Made by a program: the position numbers and the translations under genes | In this document: positions 1-8,378 of the stretch, piece after piece | Layout of the letters: each line of letters opens with the position of its first letter | How positions within the stretch are numbered: position 1 is the stretch's first letter | Notes under the pieces: model-generated | Database searches by the model: none | What the model was told of the DNA's origin: nothing | Seen by the model: only the letters and a program-made list of their open reading frames with translations | DNA from: Bacteroidales bacterium | GTDB lineage: Bacteria > Bacteroidota > Bacteroidia > Bacteroidales > UBA932 | Direction of reading: 5' to 3' | Assembly (NCBI GenBank): GCA_017558775.1 | Contig: JAFYTP010000002.1 | Location: 1-64,000, forward strand | DNA: 64,000 nt

Positions 1-294
1 CCGGATGTCCGGATATTTCCGGGTCAATGCCAGGATGCTGCCGGAATGGTCCGGTTCCATATGCTGAACCACCAGATAGTCCGGTTTCCGGCCTTCGAGG
101 GCGCTTTCCAGCTGGGAAAGCCACCACTCCCCTTTTCGGGCATCGACCGTGTCCATCACGGCGACCTTGTCATCCAAAATGAGGTAAGAATTGTAGGAAA
201 TCCCTTCGGGGACAATGTATTGACCTTCGAACAAATCGAGGTCCATATCGTCCACGCCGATGTACTGAATGTCGGAACTGATACGCTTGATCAT
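1..294 (-). CDS. Flavodiiron protein (A-type flavoprotein), N-terminal part only
   Basis: Only the first 98 codons lie in the window; the gene runs off the left edge. The start is the ATG at 294 (MIKRISSDIQYIGVDD). The metallo-beta-lactamase-like diiron domain is recognisable: a strand reading YLILDDKVAVMDTVD is followed by the ligand motif HMEPDHSG near residues 81-88, the H-x-E-x-D-H pattern that binds the two irons in this family. Full-length relatives carry a C-terminal flavodoxin domain and reduce O2 to water, or NO to N2O, in the cytoplasm of anaerobes. The substrate cannot be told from this fragment. A TATATTTG promoter element lies about 20 bases upstream of the start. Confidence 0.85.
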   Translation of the reverse strand, partial: MIKRISSDIQYIGVDDMDLDLFEGQYIVPEGISYNSYLILDDKVAVMDTVDARKGEWWLSQLESALEGRKPDYLVVQHMEPDHSGSILALTRKYPDIR

Positions 295-313
295 AGTCTC
301 TTGTTTATTCCCA

Positions 314-321
314 CAAATATA
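314..321 (-). promoter_or_regulatory. Bacteroidota -7 promoter element for the flavodiiron gene
   Basis: TATATTTG on the minus strand matches the Bacteroidota -7 consensus TAnnTTTG and ends 20 bases before the ATG at 294. No -33 TTTG is seen at the usual 19-21 base spacing. Confidence 0.5.
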
Positions 322-392
322 ACAAGAATCCCTGCAAAAATCAAGCCTCCGAAAGTAAGCCCGGAGGAGTAGGACGATATCGGAATTATGTT

Positions 393-400
393 TATATTTG
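393..400 (+). promoter_or_regulatory. -7 promoter element for the Ig-like lipoprotein operon
   Basis: TATATTTG matches TAnnTTTG and lies 38 bases before the ATG at 439. No clear -33 TTTG is visible. It probably drives both the Ig-like lipoprotein and the M64 fusion gene behind it. Confidence 0.5.
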
Positions 401-438
401 CCCTGACTACCACCTTTTGATAACGCTAACTTACAGAT

Positions 439-1359
439 ATGAGCATCTTTAAACTGCCGCTGATCACCGCTTTGTTTTTCGGTCTGATCATCTCTTGCGG
501 CAAACCCGAATCAGATCCCGACAAGGGCAAAACAAATCCGCAGCCGCAGGTCGTCGGAGTCACATCCGTCAGCATCGACAAAACCTCGCTGTCTCTTACC
601 GAAGGAGAATCCGCCACGCTGACCGCAACGGTGAAGCCGGACAATGCGACAAACAAGACCGTTTCCTGGTCTTCCAGCAATTCGTCCGTCGCCACCGTGG
701 ACGCCGCCGGCAAGGTCAGCGCCGTCGCCGAAGGAACAGCGACGATTACGGCAAAGGCAGGCGAAAAGTCCGCCACCTGCTCGGTCTCAGTTACCAAAAA
801 GGCCGTCGCTGTCGAATCGATCACCCTGAACAAATCTTCGTTAGAACTCAAAGCAGGAGAGACAGCCACGCTGACCGCAACGGTGAAGCCGGACAATGCG
901 ACAAACAAGACCGTTTCCTGGTCTTCCAGCAATTCGTCCGTCGCCACCGTGGACGCCGCCGGCAAGGTCAGCGCCGTCGCCGAAGGAACAGCGACCATTA
1001 CGGCAAAAGCCGGTGACAAAACGGCCACCTGCACGGTCACGGTCAAGAAGAATGTTGTCGATGTCGAATCGATCACCCTGGACAAGACTTCGCTGGAACT
1101 CAAGGAAGGAGAGACTGCTACGCTGATTGCCACCGTGAATCCGGACAATGCGACGAACAAGGCGGTCACATGGAGTTCCGACAAGACTTCCGTCGCCACC
1201 GTGAATGCAAGCGGTAAGGTTACCGCCGTGGCCGAAGGTACGGCGACCATCACGGCAAAAGCCGGCGGTAAGACGGCCACCTGCATCATTTCCGTCAAGA
1301 AAGCCGGCATGAGCGCCGGTGACCCCGAAGGATTCAACAATGAAAATGGAGAGTGGTGA
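439..1359 (+). CDS. Lipoprotein with three bacterial Ig-like (BIG_2) domains
   Basis: A 306-residue protein with a signal peptide and lipobox (LIISC, Cys20), so it should be lipid-anchored in the envelope and perhaps surface exposed. A Pro/Lys-rich linker leads to three BIG_2 domains at about residues 41-119, 125-203 and 209-287. Each has the family pattern: a V.SI..D/N.....L..GE.ATLTATV.PDNATNK opening, a W.S....VATV middle, and G.ATITAKAG near the end. Domains 1 and 2 share a 131-base stretch identical at DNA level (613-743 and 865-995, period 252 bases). There is no enzymatic domain, so an adhesive or spacer role is likely. The stop is two bases before the ATG of the M64 fusion gene, suggesting one transcript. 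Confidence 0.8.
   Translation: MSIFKLPLITALFFGLIISCGKPESDPDKGKTNPQPQVVGVTSVSIDKTSLSLTEGESATLTATVKPDNATNKTVSWSSSNSSVATVDAAGKVSAVAEGTATITAKAGEKSATCSVSVTKKAVAVESITLNKSSLELKAGETATLTATVKPDNATNKTVSWSSSNSSVATVDAAGKVSAVAEGTATITAKAGDKTATCTVTVKKNVVDVESITLDKTSLELKEGETATLIATVNPDNATNKAVTWSSDKTSVATVNASGKVTAVAEGTATITAKAGGKTATCIISVKKAGMSAGDPEGFNNENGEW
613..995 (+). repeat. Direct repeat inside the Ig-like lipoprotein gene (2 x 131 bp identical, period 252 bp)
   Basis: Bases 613-743 and 865-995 are identical. They encode the same part of Ig-like domains 1 and 2. The third domain (from about 1117) is clearly diverged at DNA level. The perfect identity points to recent duplication or gene conversion. Confidence 0.9.
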
Positions 1360-1361
1360 TT

Positions 1362-4300
1362 ATGAAAAGAATTGTTCTTCTATCGTCGATAACGGCAGCA
1401 TTGACACTTCCCTTCTCTTGCAGTGTCAAAGAGATTCAGGAATCATCCGACAGCCTTAAAACGATATCAAAGATTGAGGCGAGCATCGATGACGCCCCGG
1501 TTACCAAAGCACATCTGGAGGGCACAGATAAGGTAAAATGGAATCAATGGGATGCCATAGGCATCTATAGTGATACCGACAATCCTGTTCTCTTCACTAC
1601 GGAAGGTGACGGCGTCTTTCAGAGTTCCTCCGGAAAGTCTGTCAGCGGTCATGAGTTCTACGCCTACTACCCGTATTTTCAAACCTCATTCAGCACCGGA
1701 AACCGTAAGGAACTGCGTTTTGACAATAACTTCCCTTCATCGGGAGAGAATCCTTATCTGAACCTGCCAATGATTGCCAAGTCCGACGGCTCGGCATTAT
1801 CTTTCAAACACGCATGTGGTGTCCTGCATTTTTCATTTACCGGCACCCAAGTACTGAAATCGATCCAGCTGAGAGCTAATGGATCAGAAAGCATCGCCGG
1901 CACCGGGACGATTAATCTTGATGAAGATATTCCCGTACTCAAGTTTAACAACGGCGGCTTGCCTTTCATGACCATGGCGCTGGGAGAACCCGTGCAACTG
2001 ACTAAAGATAAGCCCTTTGACATTTGGTTCGGGCTCCCTCCCATTACCCTGAGCCAGGGATTCACCCTGACTATGGAATACGAAGGCGGCTCGATTACGA
2101 AAATGACGGACAAGCAGGTAATCATAACCAGGGCCACCATCAAGAATTATTCGGTGGTGGATTTGGAGCAGCTCATCGAAGATGGCGAAGCCGAATTGGC
2201 CGCCGAACGGGAAGCGCTCATTGCTTTGTACAATGCAACAGACGGCCCCCATTGGAAGAACAATACCAACTGGTGCTCTGACAAACCATTAACGGAATGG
2301 TATAACGTATATATCGACCAGACTGGACATGTCTCGGCGCTCTTTCTCGGTTATAATGGTTTAAATGGCGCTCTCCCCGATGAACTGGCCAACCTAAAAA
2401 GACTCACTTATCTTGATTTAGTGGAATCGGAAGGGTACGTATCGCATCTTGATCCGATTTTTGAATTGGACCAACTGACCTATTTGCGGTTCGGTATCGG
2501 TAATAGGTGGTCAGATTTCGATGTTATTAAGAATCGGATGATTTCCATTCCGGCTGACATAGGCAAACTGAAGAATCTTCAGCAGCTGATGATTTCGGGA
2601 ATTAACGATGACCTTCCCGAAGAATTCTTCAGGTTGGAAAACCTGGAAAAAATACAGTTTGATTATTTCATTTCGGGCAAGCCACTTCAGCGCGGATTTG
2701 GTAAGTTAAAGAAACTTAAATCCATACAAATAGGCGGTAGTAATTATATAACCGGAACAAATTCCGTCTGCGGAGTACTCCCCGATGATATTTTCGATCT
2801 GGAGAACCTTGAATTCCTGGAAATATACAATACCAATATCGGTGGAGAACTATCTCCCCGTATCGGAGAATTCAAGCATCTTTATTTTCTCGGCTTACAG
2901 GCCAACGAATTCAGCGGCCCGCTCCCGGCTGAACTTGCCAACCTTACACTCATAAACAATGGCGGCTTCAATGTCTGCCTGAATTTATATAATAACCATT
3001 TTTCCGGGAAAATCCCTGAATCTTTCAGGTATTGGCCGGAATGGCAACAGTTGTGGGGGTATGTCATCTCGGGTAATAATCTCGAATTCTCTGAGGTAAT
3101 GCCCACGATTCCGAAGTTCGAGGCCACTACGCTCGACGGAGAAAAGGTTAGTTCCTCGCAAGTGGTAGACCGTGAGCTTACCATGCTATTCCAATTTGCC
3201 TCCTGGTGTCCCTTCTCGCCCACGATTATTTCAGAGTTGAAAGACCTCTATCCGGCTTACAAGGACAAAGGGTTTGAGGTTTTGTGCTACTCTTCCGAGG
3301 ACGATAGTACCGTCCGAGTTTTCGCAGAGAGCTCGGGGTTTACATGGCCTACATTCGTCAACAGTTTCGACTCGGCAGGAAACCATCCTCCGATCGGTAT
3401 TGATTTATATCCCGTCAATTTAATTCCTTGCATAACCATCTTTGATAAAACCGGCCAGTTGGTATACTACCAGTTTGGCATTGATGGTAACTTCGTCGCT
3501 TTCATCGAGAATTATTTAGGAGAAAGCGGTACTGGACTGTACGAGTCCAGCGATTACTCCGCCGACGGGACCGTCCATACCCTACAAACAGCGACGATCG
3601 GAGCCGGTATTGACATCGTCTTAATGGGAGATGGATACTCCGACCGACTGATAGCTGACGGCACCTACGAATCTACAATGCAAAGAGGCATGGACGCCTT
3701 CTTCGCCGAAGAGCCTTACAAGTCGTTCCGGGACTGCTTCAATGTTTACTATGTGGACGTTGTCTCCAAGAACGAGCGCTACTCGGCTGAGACTGCGCTC
3801 AGTACATGGTACGGAACCGGCACGGCCGTTGGCGGCAATGATGCCAAGGTTATCGAATACGCCCGAAAGGTAATCCCTGATACCCGCATGGACGAAGCGA
3901 CGGTCATCGTGCTGATGAACCGCGACTACTACGCCGGAACCTGTTATATGTATCCGCCCGCCAAAGGCGATTATGGCAGCGGTTTGTCCATCTCCTACTT
4001 CCCTGTCAGCAGCTTCGAGGCGACCTTCAGCGGACTTGTCTCACACGAGGCTGGCGGCCATGGTTTCGGCAAACTGGCCGATGAGTACTACTATGCCTCC
4101 AACGGGGCCATCCCGCAGGAAAAGATCGACGAATACCGTGCAACTGCTACATACGGCTGGTGGAGAAACGGTGATTTCACTTCCGATCCTGCGGCCGTGA
4201 AGTGGTCTCAGTTCCTCGCGGACAATCGCTACGGCAACGAGGGTCTCGGTGTCTATGAAGGTGCCTTCACCTACTATTACGGCGCCTGGCGTCCGACGCG

Positions 4301-4559
4301 GAACAGTATTATGAATAACAATACTGGAGGCTTTAACGCCCCTTCGCGTTATGCCATCTGGTACAGGATTGGCAAACTCGCATACGGCGCCGGATGGAAC
4401 GGCACGTACGAGGACTTCGTGGCCTGGGATGCCATCAATCGCACCCCCGCGGCACACGCCCGTCGCAAGGCGAAACAGCAGAACTACGTGGAGAAAGACT
4501 TCCAGCCGCTCGCGCCGCCGGTAGTCATCCATCAATCCTGGCGCGATTTGAAGCGCTAA
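1362..4559 (+). CDS. Multidomain lipoprotein: fimbrillin-like, LRR, thioredoxin-like and M64 peptidase domains
   Basis: A 1065-residue protein. The ATG at 1362 was chosen over an in-frame GTG at 1353 because it starts a clean signal peptide (MKRIVLLSS) with lipobox LPFSC. Residues about 40-275 resemble the fimbrillin/Mfa-like fold (VKWNQWDAIGIYSD, FYAYYPY). Residues about 278-585 are leucine-rich repeats of the plant-like type, opening with ALYNATDGPHWKNNTNW. Residues about 590-725 look like a TlpA/thioredoxin domain, but the active site reads WCPFS (Cys616), so the second Cys of CxxC is missing. Residues about 735-1040 match the M64 (IgA peptidase-like) family: VLMGDGYSD and the zinc site HEAGGH (His895, Glu896, His900) followed by GFGKLADEY. 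The LRR part is visibly AT-richer than the peptidase part. It probably cleaves a host or dietary glycoprotein at the cell surface; the substrate is unknown. Confidence 0.8.
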   Translation: MKRIVLLSSITAALTLPFSCSVKEIQESSDSLKTISKIEASIDDAPVTKAHLEGTDKVKWNQWDAIGIYSDTDNPVLFTTEGDGVFQSSSGKSVSGHEFYAYYPYFQTSFSTGNRKELRFDNNFPSSGENPYLNLPMIAKSDGSALSFKHACGVLHFSFTGTQVLKSIQLRANGSESIAGTGTINLDEDIPVLKFNNGGLPFMTMALGEPVQLTKDKPFDIWFGLPPITLSQGFTLTMEYEGGSITKMTDKQVIITRATIKNYSVVDLEQLIEDGEAELAAEREALIALYNATDGPHWKNNTNWCSDKPLTEWYNVYIDQTGHVSALFLGYNGLNGALPDELANLKRLTYLDLVESEGYVSHLDPIFELDQLTYLRFGIGNRWSDFDVIKNRMISIPADIGKLKNLQQLMISGINDDLPEEFFRLENLEKIQFDYFISGKPLQRGFGKLKKLKSIQIGGSNYITGTNSVCGVLPDDIFDLENLEFLEIYNTNIGGELSPRIGEFKHLYFLGLQANEFSGPLPAELANLTLINNGGFNVCLNLYNNHFSGKIPESFRYWPEWQQLWGYVISGNNLEFSEVMPTIPKFEATTLDGEKVSSSQVVDRELTMLFQFASWCPFSPTIISELKDLYPAYKDKGFEVLCYSSEDDSTVRVFAESSGFTWPTFVNSFDSAGNHPPIGIDLYPVNLIPCITIFDKTGQLVYYQFGIDGNFVAFIENYLGESGTGLYESSDYSADGTVHTLQTATIGAGIDIVLMGDGYSDRLIADGTYESTMQRGMDAFFAEEPYKSFRDCFNVYYVDVVSKNERYSAETALSTWYGTGTAVGGNDAKVIEYARKVIPDTRMDEATVIVLMNRDYYAGTCYMYPPAKGDYGSGLSISYFPVSSFEATFSGLVSHEAGGHGFGKLADEYYYASNGAIPQEKIDEYRATATYGWWRNGDFTSDPAAVKWSQFLADNRYGNEGLGVYEGAFTYYYGAWRPTRNSIMNNNTGGFNAPSRYAIWYRIGKLAYGAGWNGTYEDFVAWDAINRTPAAHARRKAKQQNYVEKDFQPLAPPVVIHQSWRDLKR

Positions 4560-4566
4560 AAAAAGA

Positions 4567-4598
4567 AAACAGCCTCTGAAGATTCAGGGGCTGTTTTT
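4567..4598. terminator. Bidirectional terminator hairpin
   Basis: The arms AAACAGCC-T-CTGAA and TTCAG-G-GGCTGTTT pair, with one T-G wobble. T-rich runs on both strands let it end the M64 fusion gene (plus) and anything read through tRNA-Cys (minus). Confidence 0.8.
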
Positions 4599-4672
4599 TG
4601 GAGGTGCCAAGCGGAATCGAACCGCTGTAGCAGGTTTTGCAGACCTGTGCCTAACCGCTCGGCCATAGCACC
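4599..4672 (-). tRNA. tRNA-Cys (GCA)
   Basis: On the minus strand, a GGTGCTA acceptor arm pairs with TGGCACC; the D-arm, the anticodon loop CTGCAAA (anticodon GCA) and the T-loop GGTTCGATTCC are all present. The discriminator base is T, as expected for tRNA-Cys, and CCA is encoded at 4601-4599. The variable region is short. The gene is 74 nt including CCA. Confidence 0.95.
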
Positions 4673-4716
4673 ATTGGGATTGCAAAGATAGGCAGAAAAA
4701 CCGAATTTGCAAAAAT

Positions 4717-5910
4717 TTATTCCACATACAAGAGGAGGCCCTTCAGGTACTCCCCTTCCGGATGGTAGATGTTCACGGCGTGGTCCGCGGGCTGGTTCAG
4801 GCGGTCCAGGATGCGGACGCTGCGGCCGGTCTGGGCGGCGGCAGAGAAGACCGCGAGAGAAAAGGCCTCCTTGTCCACAACCTGCGAGCAGCTGAAGGTG
4901 AACACGAAGCCGCCCGGTGCAACCTTCGCGATGGCAGCCGCGTTCAGGCGCTGATAGGCCCGCAGGGCGTTCTTCAGCGCGCCGCGGTGCTTGGCGAATG
5001 CCGGCGGATCAACAATCATCAGGTCGTATTTTCCTTCCGGCACGTCGCGGAGGAACTCAATAGCATCGGCACAATAGGAAGTGTGCATGTCCGGTGCAAA
5101 GCCGTTCAGTGCTACGTTCCTATCGACCATTTCCATGGCCTTCTTGGAACTGTCGACGGAATCCACATGGACCGCACCTCCGGCGAGGGCGTAGATGGAG
5201 AAGCCGCCCGTATAGCAGAACAGGTTCAGCACGGTACGGTCTTTTGCAAGCCGTCCCACAGCGGCGCGGTTCTCCCGCTGGTCCAGGAAGAAGCCCGTCT
5301 TCTGCCCCTCGTTCCAATTGACAGTAAACTTGTTGCCGTTCTCGAGAACTACGGTCTCATCGGCCTCGAATCCCGGCGCTTGGTACAGATAACCATCGAC
5401 AAGGTCCAGACCCGCCTTGAAGGGCGCCGTGCCGGAACTCTTGTCATAGACCGCCTTCAGCGTATCGCCGTAAACGGCCTTCAAAGCCTCGCAGATGGCA
5501 CCCTTGGCCTTGAACATACCCACGGAATGGGCCTGGAGGACGCAGACGCCGTCATAATAGTCGATGATAAGCCCGGGAAGGCCGTCGCCTTCGCCGTGGA
5601 TGAGCCGGTAGCAGTTGGTCGATGCCGACCCGTGCAGGCCGCAGGCGACACGCACCTGATAGGCGCGGCGCACCATCTTCTCCCAAAAGTCCGGTGCGAG
5701 GGGATCCTCGTCGAAACTCAGGATGCGGACGGCGATCGAGCCGATCTGGTAATGGCCCGTGGCAAGATACTCGCCCTCGGAGGAATACACGCCCACGAGG
5801 TCACCCTCGGCGGGATTGCCCGTCACCTGGGCGATGGCCCCGGAGAATACCCAGGGATGGAACCGGAGGATGGAATCCTCACGGCGCGGACGGAGAAAGA
5901 CTTTTTCCAT
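4717..5910 (-). CDS. rlmI: RlmI-like 23S rRNA (cytosine-C5) methyltransferase
   Basis: A 397-residue cytoplasmic SAM-dependent methyltransferase of the RlmI (YccW) type, which methylates C1962 of 23S rRNA. The N-terminal PUA domain (about 1-75) starts with the usual HPWVFSGAI. The Rossmann domain follows, with the SAM site LNLFCYTGGFSIYAL near residue 230, the motif DPPAFAK, and SCSQ, which supplies the catalytic Cys of m5C enzymes. GQKTGFFLDQRENR is characteristic of the subfamily. Its ATG overlaps by one base (TGATG) the stop of the exonuclease gene upstream, so translation is probably coupled. Length is normal. Confidence 0.9.
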   Translation of the reverse strand: MEKVFLRPRREDSILRFHPWVFSGAIAQVTGNPAEGDLVGVYSSEGEYLATGHYQIGSIAVRILSFDEDPLAPDFWEKMVRRAYQVRVACGLHGSASTNCYRLIHGEGDGLPGLIIDYYDGVCVLQAHSVGMFKAKGAICEALKAVYGDTLKAVYDKSSGTAPFKAGLDLVDGYLYQAPGFEADETVVLENGNKFTVNWNEGQKTGFFLDQRENRAAVGRLAKDRTVLNLFCYTGGFSIYALAGGAVHVDSVDSSKKAMEMVDRNVALNGFAPDMHTSYCADAIEFLRDVPEGKYDLMIVDPPAFAKHRGALKNALRAYQRLNAAAIAKVAPGGFVFTFSCSQVVDKEAFSLAVFSAAAQTGRSVRILDRLNQPADHAVNIYHPEGEYLKGLLLYVE

Positions 5911-6548
5911 CAGGCTTGGACAGGATAGAGCTCAGGATGGAGCTGTTCAGGGGTGAGGGGCGCCTTTTCGGACTGCATCAGGCGGAGATACATCTCCCGG
6001 CAGACCCAGGCGTCGGTGGCCGCATAACGCTGCTGCGACTCGGACAATTTCTCGGCTTCCCAGTTGGAAAGCTGCTGGGCCTTCGAGATCTTGAAGCCCA
6101 GGATGATGGCCGTCATCTTCTTGACCGACTTGTCGCGGATGCCGTATTCCCAGCCGATCTTCTGCAAGTCCACGAAGTTCTGAGGCTGGAAGCCAGCGAA
6201 CTTTTGGAGGCCGATGACATCGTCATGGATGGCGGCGCCGACCTTGACAATGTTGGGATTGGCCAGGACGGCGCAGAGACGGCGCGGAATGCCGCCCATC
6301 TGCTTAATGCGGAAAAGATAGGCCTTTTCGGCCCCGGAGAGCTGCAGGAGGGCGGTTCCGTTGGAACGTTGGTCCGGTGAGAAAGTAGGACGGGTTTCTG
6401 TGTCGAAACCGATAACCTTCTGATGCTTCAGATAGCTCAGGGCCTTCCCGAATTCCTCCCCGAGCGTGTCGATCACATGGATCTCCCCGGGAAAGGACGC
6501 CAGTTCCAGGCGTCCGATCTCTTCCGGACTAATCGAGATCTGGAACAT
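5910..6548 (-). CDS. RNase D-like 3'-5' exonuclease
   Basis: A 212-residue DEDDy-family exonuclease domain acting on RNA or DNA 3' ends. Exo I is GFDTETRP, Exo II is in VGAAIHDDVIGLQ, and Exo III is YAATDAWVCREMY with the family's Tyr four residues before Asp. There is no HRDC domain, so it is shorter than canonical RNase D and resembles the small stand-alone form common in Bacteroidota. The start at 6548 (MFQISISPEE) was chosen because the longer frame upstream is Arg/Ser/Pro-rich and overlaps the neighbouring lipoprotein. It still overlaps that gene by 20 bases and is coupled to rlmI. Confidence 0.85.
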   Translation of the reverse strand: MFQISISPEEIGRLELASFPGEIHVIDTLGEEFGKALSYLKHQKVIGFDTETRPTFSPDQRSNGTALLQLSGAEKAYLFRIKQMGGIPRRLCAVLANPNIVKVGAAIHDDVIGLQKFAGFQPQNFVDLQKIGWEYGIRDKSVKKMTAIILGFKISKAQQLSNWEAEKLSESQQRYAATDAWVCREMYLRLMQSEKAPLTPEQLHPELYPVQA

Positions 6549-7647
6549 ACGGCTCGGGATTCGCGTGGGCGGAGATGTATTCGGCGCTGACTTCCACCGG
6601 GACGAACTCGCCGTCCCGATTCTCCTCCGTCTGGTAGTACCGGACGGCCGGATATGCAATGTCGTGCGTGAAAAGGTTCCGCTCCCGCAGGAGACGATAG
6701 AGGGAGGAAGTGAGGCAGGCGTTCGGTTCGATGAACCGGAAGCCCGGCGTCAGGATCCGGTCAAAAGCCATATCTTCCTCGGTGATCTGGCGGTGGATAT
6801 GCTCCTTTTCCGCGGCAAGTTCATCCAAGTCCGCGGTGAAGCTGTCCAGCAGGACGGCGTCCAGGGTGGCTTTCGGCTTCAAGGTGCGGAAAATGCGCAG
6901 CATATCGCGGAAAGCGGGCCGCAGAAGGCCGTTTCCCATCGTAGAAACCACCGTAACTTCCATTTCAGGCGCAACAGCCTGAGCGACATGCTCATAGGCC
7001 GAACGGGCTTCCTGAGGCGCCCAGATGGCGACGCTCCGGCAGCCAGATTTCGCGGCCGTTTCCAACATAGCCTCGACAGGGGTCAGGACCAGCGCTTCGC
7101 GACCGGCCATCTTGAAGAGGGTGTCGATGTCAAACTGCCCGTATTCCGCCAGGAGAGAGTTCGCAAGAACGAACACCTTAGCGCGCTTCTTCGGCAGCCG
7201 GGACATCGGATCAAGGGCGTTGGAATAGGCAACGGAGTCGATGGCCATAACGGTGTTCCGGACGGCGACTTCCCGGAGACTGTCCGGGCTGGCGGCCGCC
7301 ATCCGCGCATACGGAGCGTTGTACAGGTCCATCAGGATATCGAAGGACTCGCCGGCGAAATCCGGCAGACGGTCCGGTCTGGCCTTTCCGTCGATATTAT
7401 CGACCTCGTCCGCCGCCAGAAGGCGGGTCGCGAGCGTATAAGCGGCTTCAGGCTCGCCGATGACGGCAATGGAGCCGGCGGCTCCGGCCGAACGGTAACT
7501 CGCAAGCAGTGAATAGGTGCCGGCCGTATCCACAGCCAGCTGCTTGACATAAGGTATCGTATCCCGGACAGGTGCCTGACGCTCGTGGCAGGCCGCGAAC
7601 AGCAGAAGGGCGCCCAGGAAAAGAATAGTATTTCTCAATCGGTTCAT
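6529..7647 (-). CDS. Lipoprotein of unknown function
   Basis: A 372-residue protein. The start at 7647 gives MNRLRNTILFLGALLLFAAC, a good signal peptide with Cys20 as lipid-anchor site. The mature part alternates predicted alpha and beta segments (IAVIGEPEAAYTL, KVFVLANSLLAEYGQFDI, SVAIWAPQEARSAYEHVAQAV), which suggests a periplasmic-binding or Rossmann-like fold, but no family is recognised with confidence. It lies in line with the exonuclease and rlmI genes, overlapping the first by 20 bases. A full promoter (TTTG, 20 bases, TATTTTTG) sits just upstream, inside the 3' end of the alpha/beta hydrolase gene, so it can be transcribed independently. Confidence 0.7.
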   Translation of the reverse strand: MNRLRNTILFLGALLLFAACHERQAPVRDTIPYVKQLAVDTAGTYSLLASYRSAGAAGSIAVIGEPEAAYTLATRLLAADEVDNIDGKARPDRLPDFAGESFDILMDLYNAPYARMAAASPDSLREVAVRNTVMAIDSVAYSNALDPMSRLPKKRAKVFVLANSLLAEYGQFDIDTLFKMAGREALVLTPVEAMLETAAKSGCRSVAIWAPQEARSAYEHVAQAVAPEMEVTVVSTMGNGLLRPAFRDMLRIFRTLKPKATLDAVLLDSFTADLDELAAEKEHIHRQITEEDMAFDRILTPGFRFIEPNACLTSSLYRLLRERNLFTHDIAYPAVRYYQTEENRDGEFVPVEVSAEYISAHANPEPYVPDLD

Positions 7648-7655
7648 AGATACTG

Positions 7656-7687
7656 CAAAAATACAGAAATCTCCGTTTATTTGCAAA
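7656..7687 (-). promoter_or_regulatory. Bacteroidota promoter for the lipoprotein-exonuclease-rlmI operon
   Basis: The minus strand reads TTTG (7687-7684), a 20-base spacer, then TATTTTTG (7663-7656). Both elements and the spacing match the Bacteroidota housekeeping consensus. The promoter overlaps the 3' end of the upstream hydrolase gene. Confidence 0.7.
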
Positions 7688-8312
7688 GCTGGTCGCACCC
7701 CAGCACTTCCCGGATTTTCGGGATCAGGAGCGAATAGACATATTCCTCCTCCATAAAGTGCGTTCCCTCATAGATTTGGTAGGTGTCACCGAACATCTCG
7801 CTCCAAGTATCGACATTCACCACGCCGGACTTCCGGTAATGGTCCCGCGTCCCGAAAAACGCGTAGTAATACCCCCCTTCCGAGGCGGCCTTCCGCGCAT
7901 CGTCCCAATGGGGCTTGTACTTTTTCATGATGTCGTATTCGAAGCGGAGCGGCTGCCTGTCCCCTTCCTTGACGCGCCAGATCTTGTGGAGGATATACTT
8001 CCCTCCGGGAACCTTGCAGACCCAGGCCAGTTTGACCAGGAAGTCCGGAGCACCCAGGGACGGGGAAACGAACAGGTGCGGAATCCCCCGGACCCGAAGC
8101 GCCTGGATGGCGCCCAAGGATTCTCCGATCACCAGGTCCGGATGCAGTTCTTCCACCCAGGTAGCAATCTGAGCATGACCAATTTCCGGGTCGAAATCAT
8201 ACGTACGGACGATGCATCGGAGGTCCGTTCCTTCGAACTGCTCCCGCAGGAGACGCGGAATCCGGCTGTCGCCGCCTCCGCCCATACCGTGGATGTACAA
8301 AATGGTTTTCAC
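7677..8312 (-). CDS. Small alpha/beta hydrolase (YqiA-like)
   Basis: A 211-residue cytoplasmic protein with a GTG start giving MKTILYIHGMGG. IHGMGGGG is the oxyanion loop typical of small esterases. The nucleophile elbow is VIGESLGAIQAL (GxSxG). A candidate acid is in YYAFFGTRDHY and the catalytic His is in YEGTHFMEEE near the C-terminus. Size and motifs recall the YqiA/UPF0227 esterases; the substrate is unknown. It is transcribed divergently from the C1 peptidase gene. Confidence 0.7.
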   Translation of the reverse strand: MKTILYIHGMGGGGDSRIPRLLREQFEGTDLRCIVRTYDFDPEIGHAQIATWVEELHPDLVIGESLGAIQALRVRGIPHLFVSPSLGAPDFLVKLAWVCKVPGGKYILHKIWRVKEGDRQPLRFEYDIMKKYKPHWDDARKAASEGGYYYAFFGTRDHYRKSGVVNVDTWSEMFGDTYQIYEGTHFMEEEYVYSLLIPKIREVLGCDQLCK

Positions 8313-8336
8313 ATTGCAAAATTACGATTAATTCCT

Positions 8337-8344
8337 TAATTTTG
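8337..8344 (+). promoter_or_regulatory. -7 promoter element for the C1 peptidase gene
   Basis: TAATTTTG matches TAnnTTTG and lies 34 bases before the ATG at 8379. A near-match ATTG occurs at 8313-8316, 20 bases upstream of the element. Confidence 0.5.
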
Positions 8345-8378
8345 TCAGATAAGTAATAGATTGTAGCAACCTGCTGAT

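Noticed and set aside
426..1340. Long open frame antisense to the Ig-like lipoprotein
   Set aside because: It mirrors the repeat structure of the sense gene and lacks any family motif; the sense strand has a signal peptide and BIG_2 domains.
8317..8324. TAATTTTG on the minus strand before the alpha/beta hydrolase
   Set aside because: It would start transcription within one or two bases of the GTG at 8312. Without a -33 element it is not listed as a promoter, although a leaderless message is possible.
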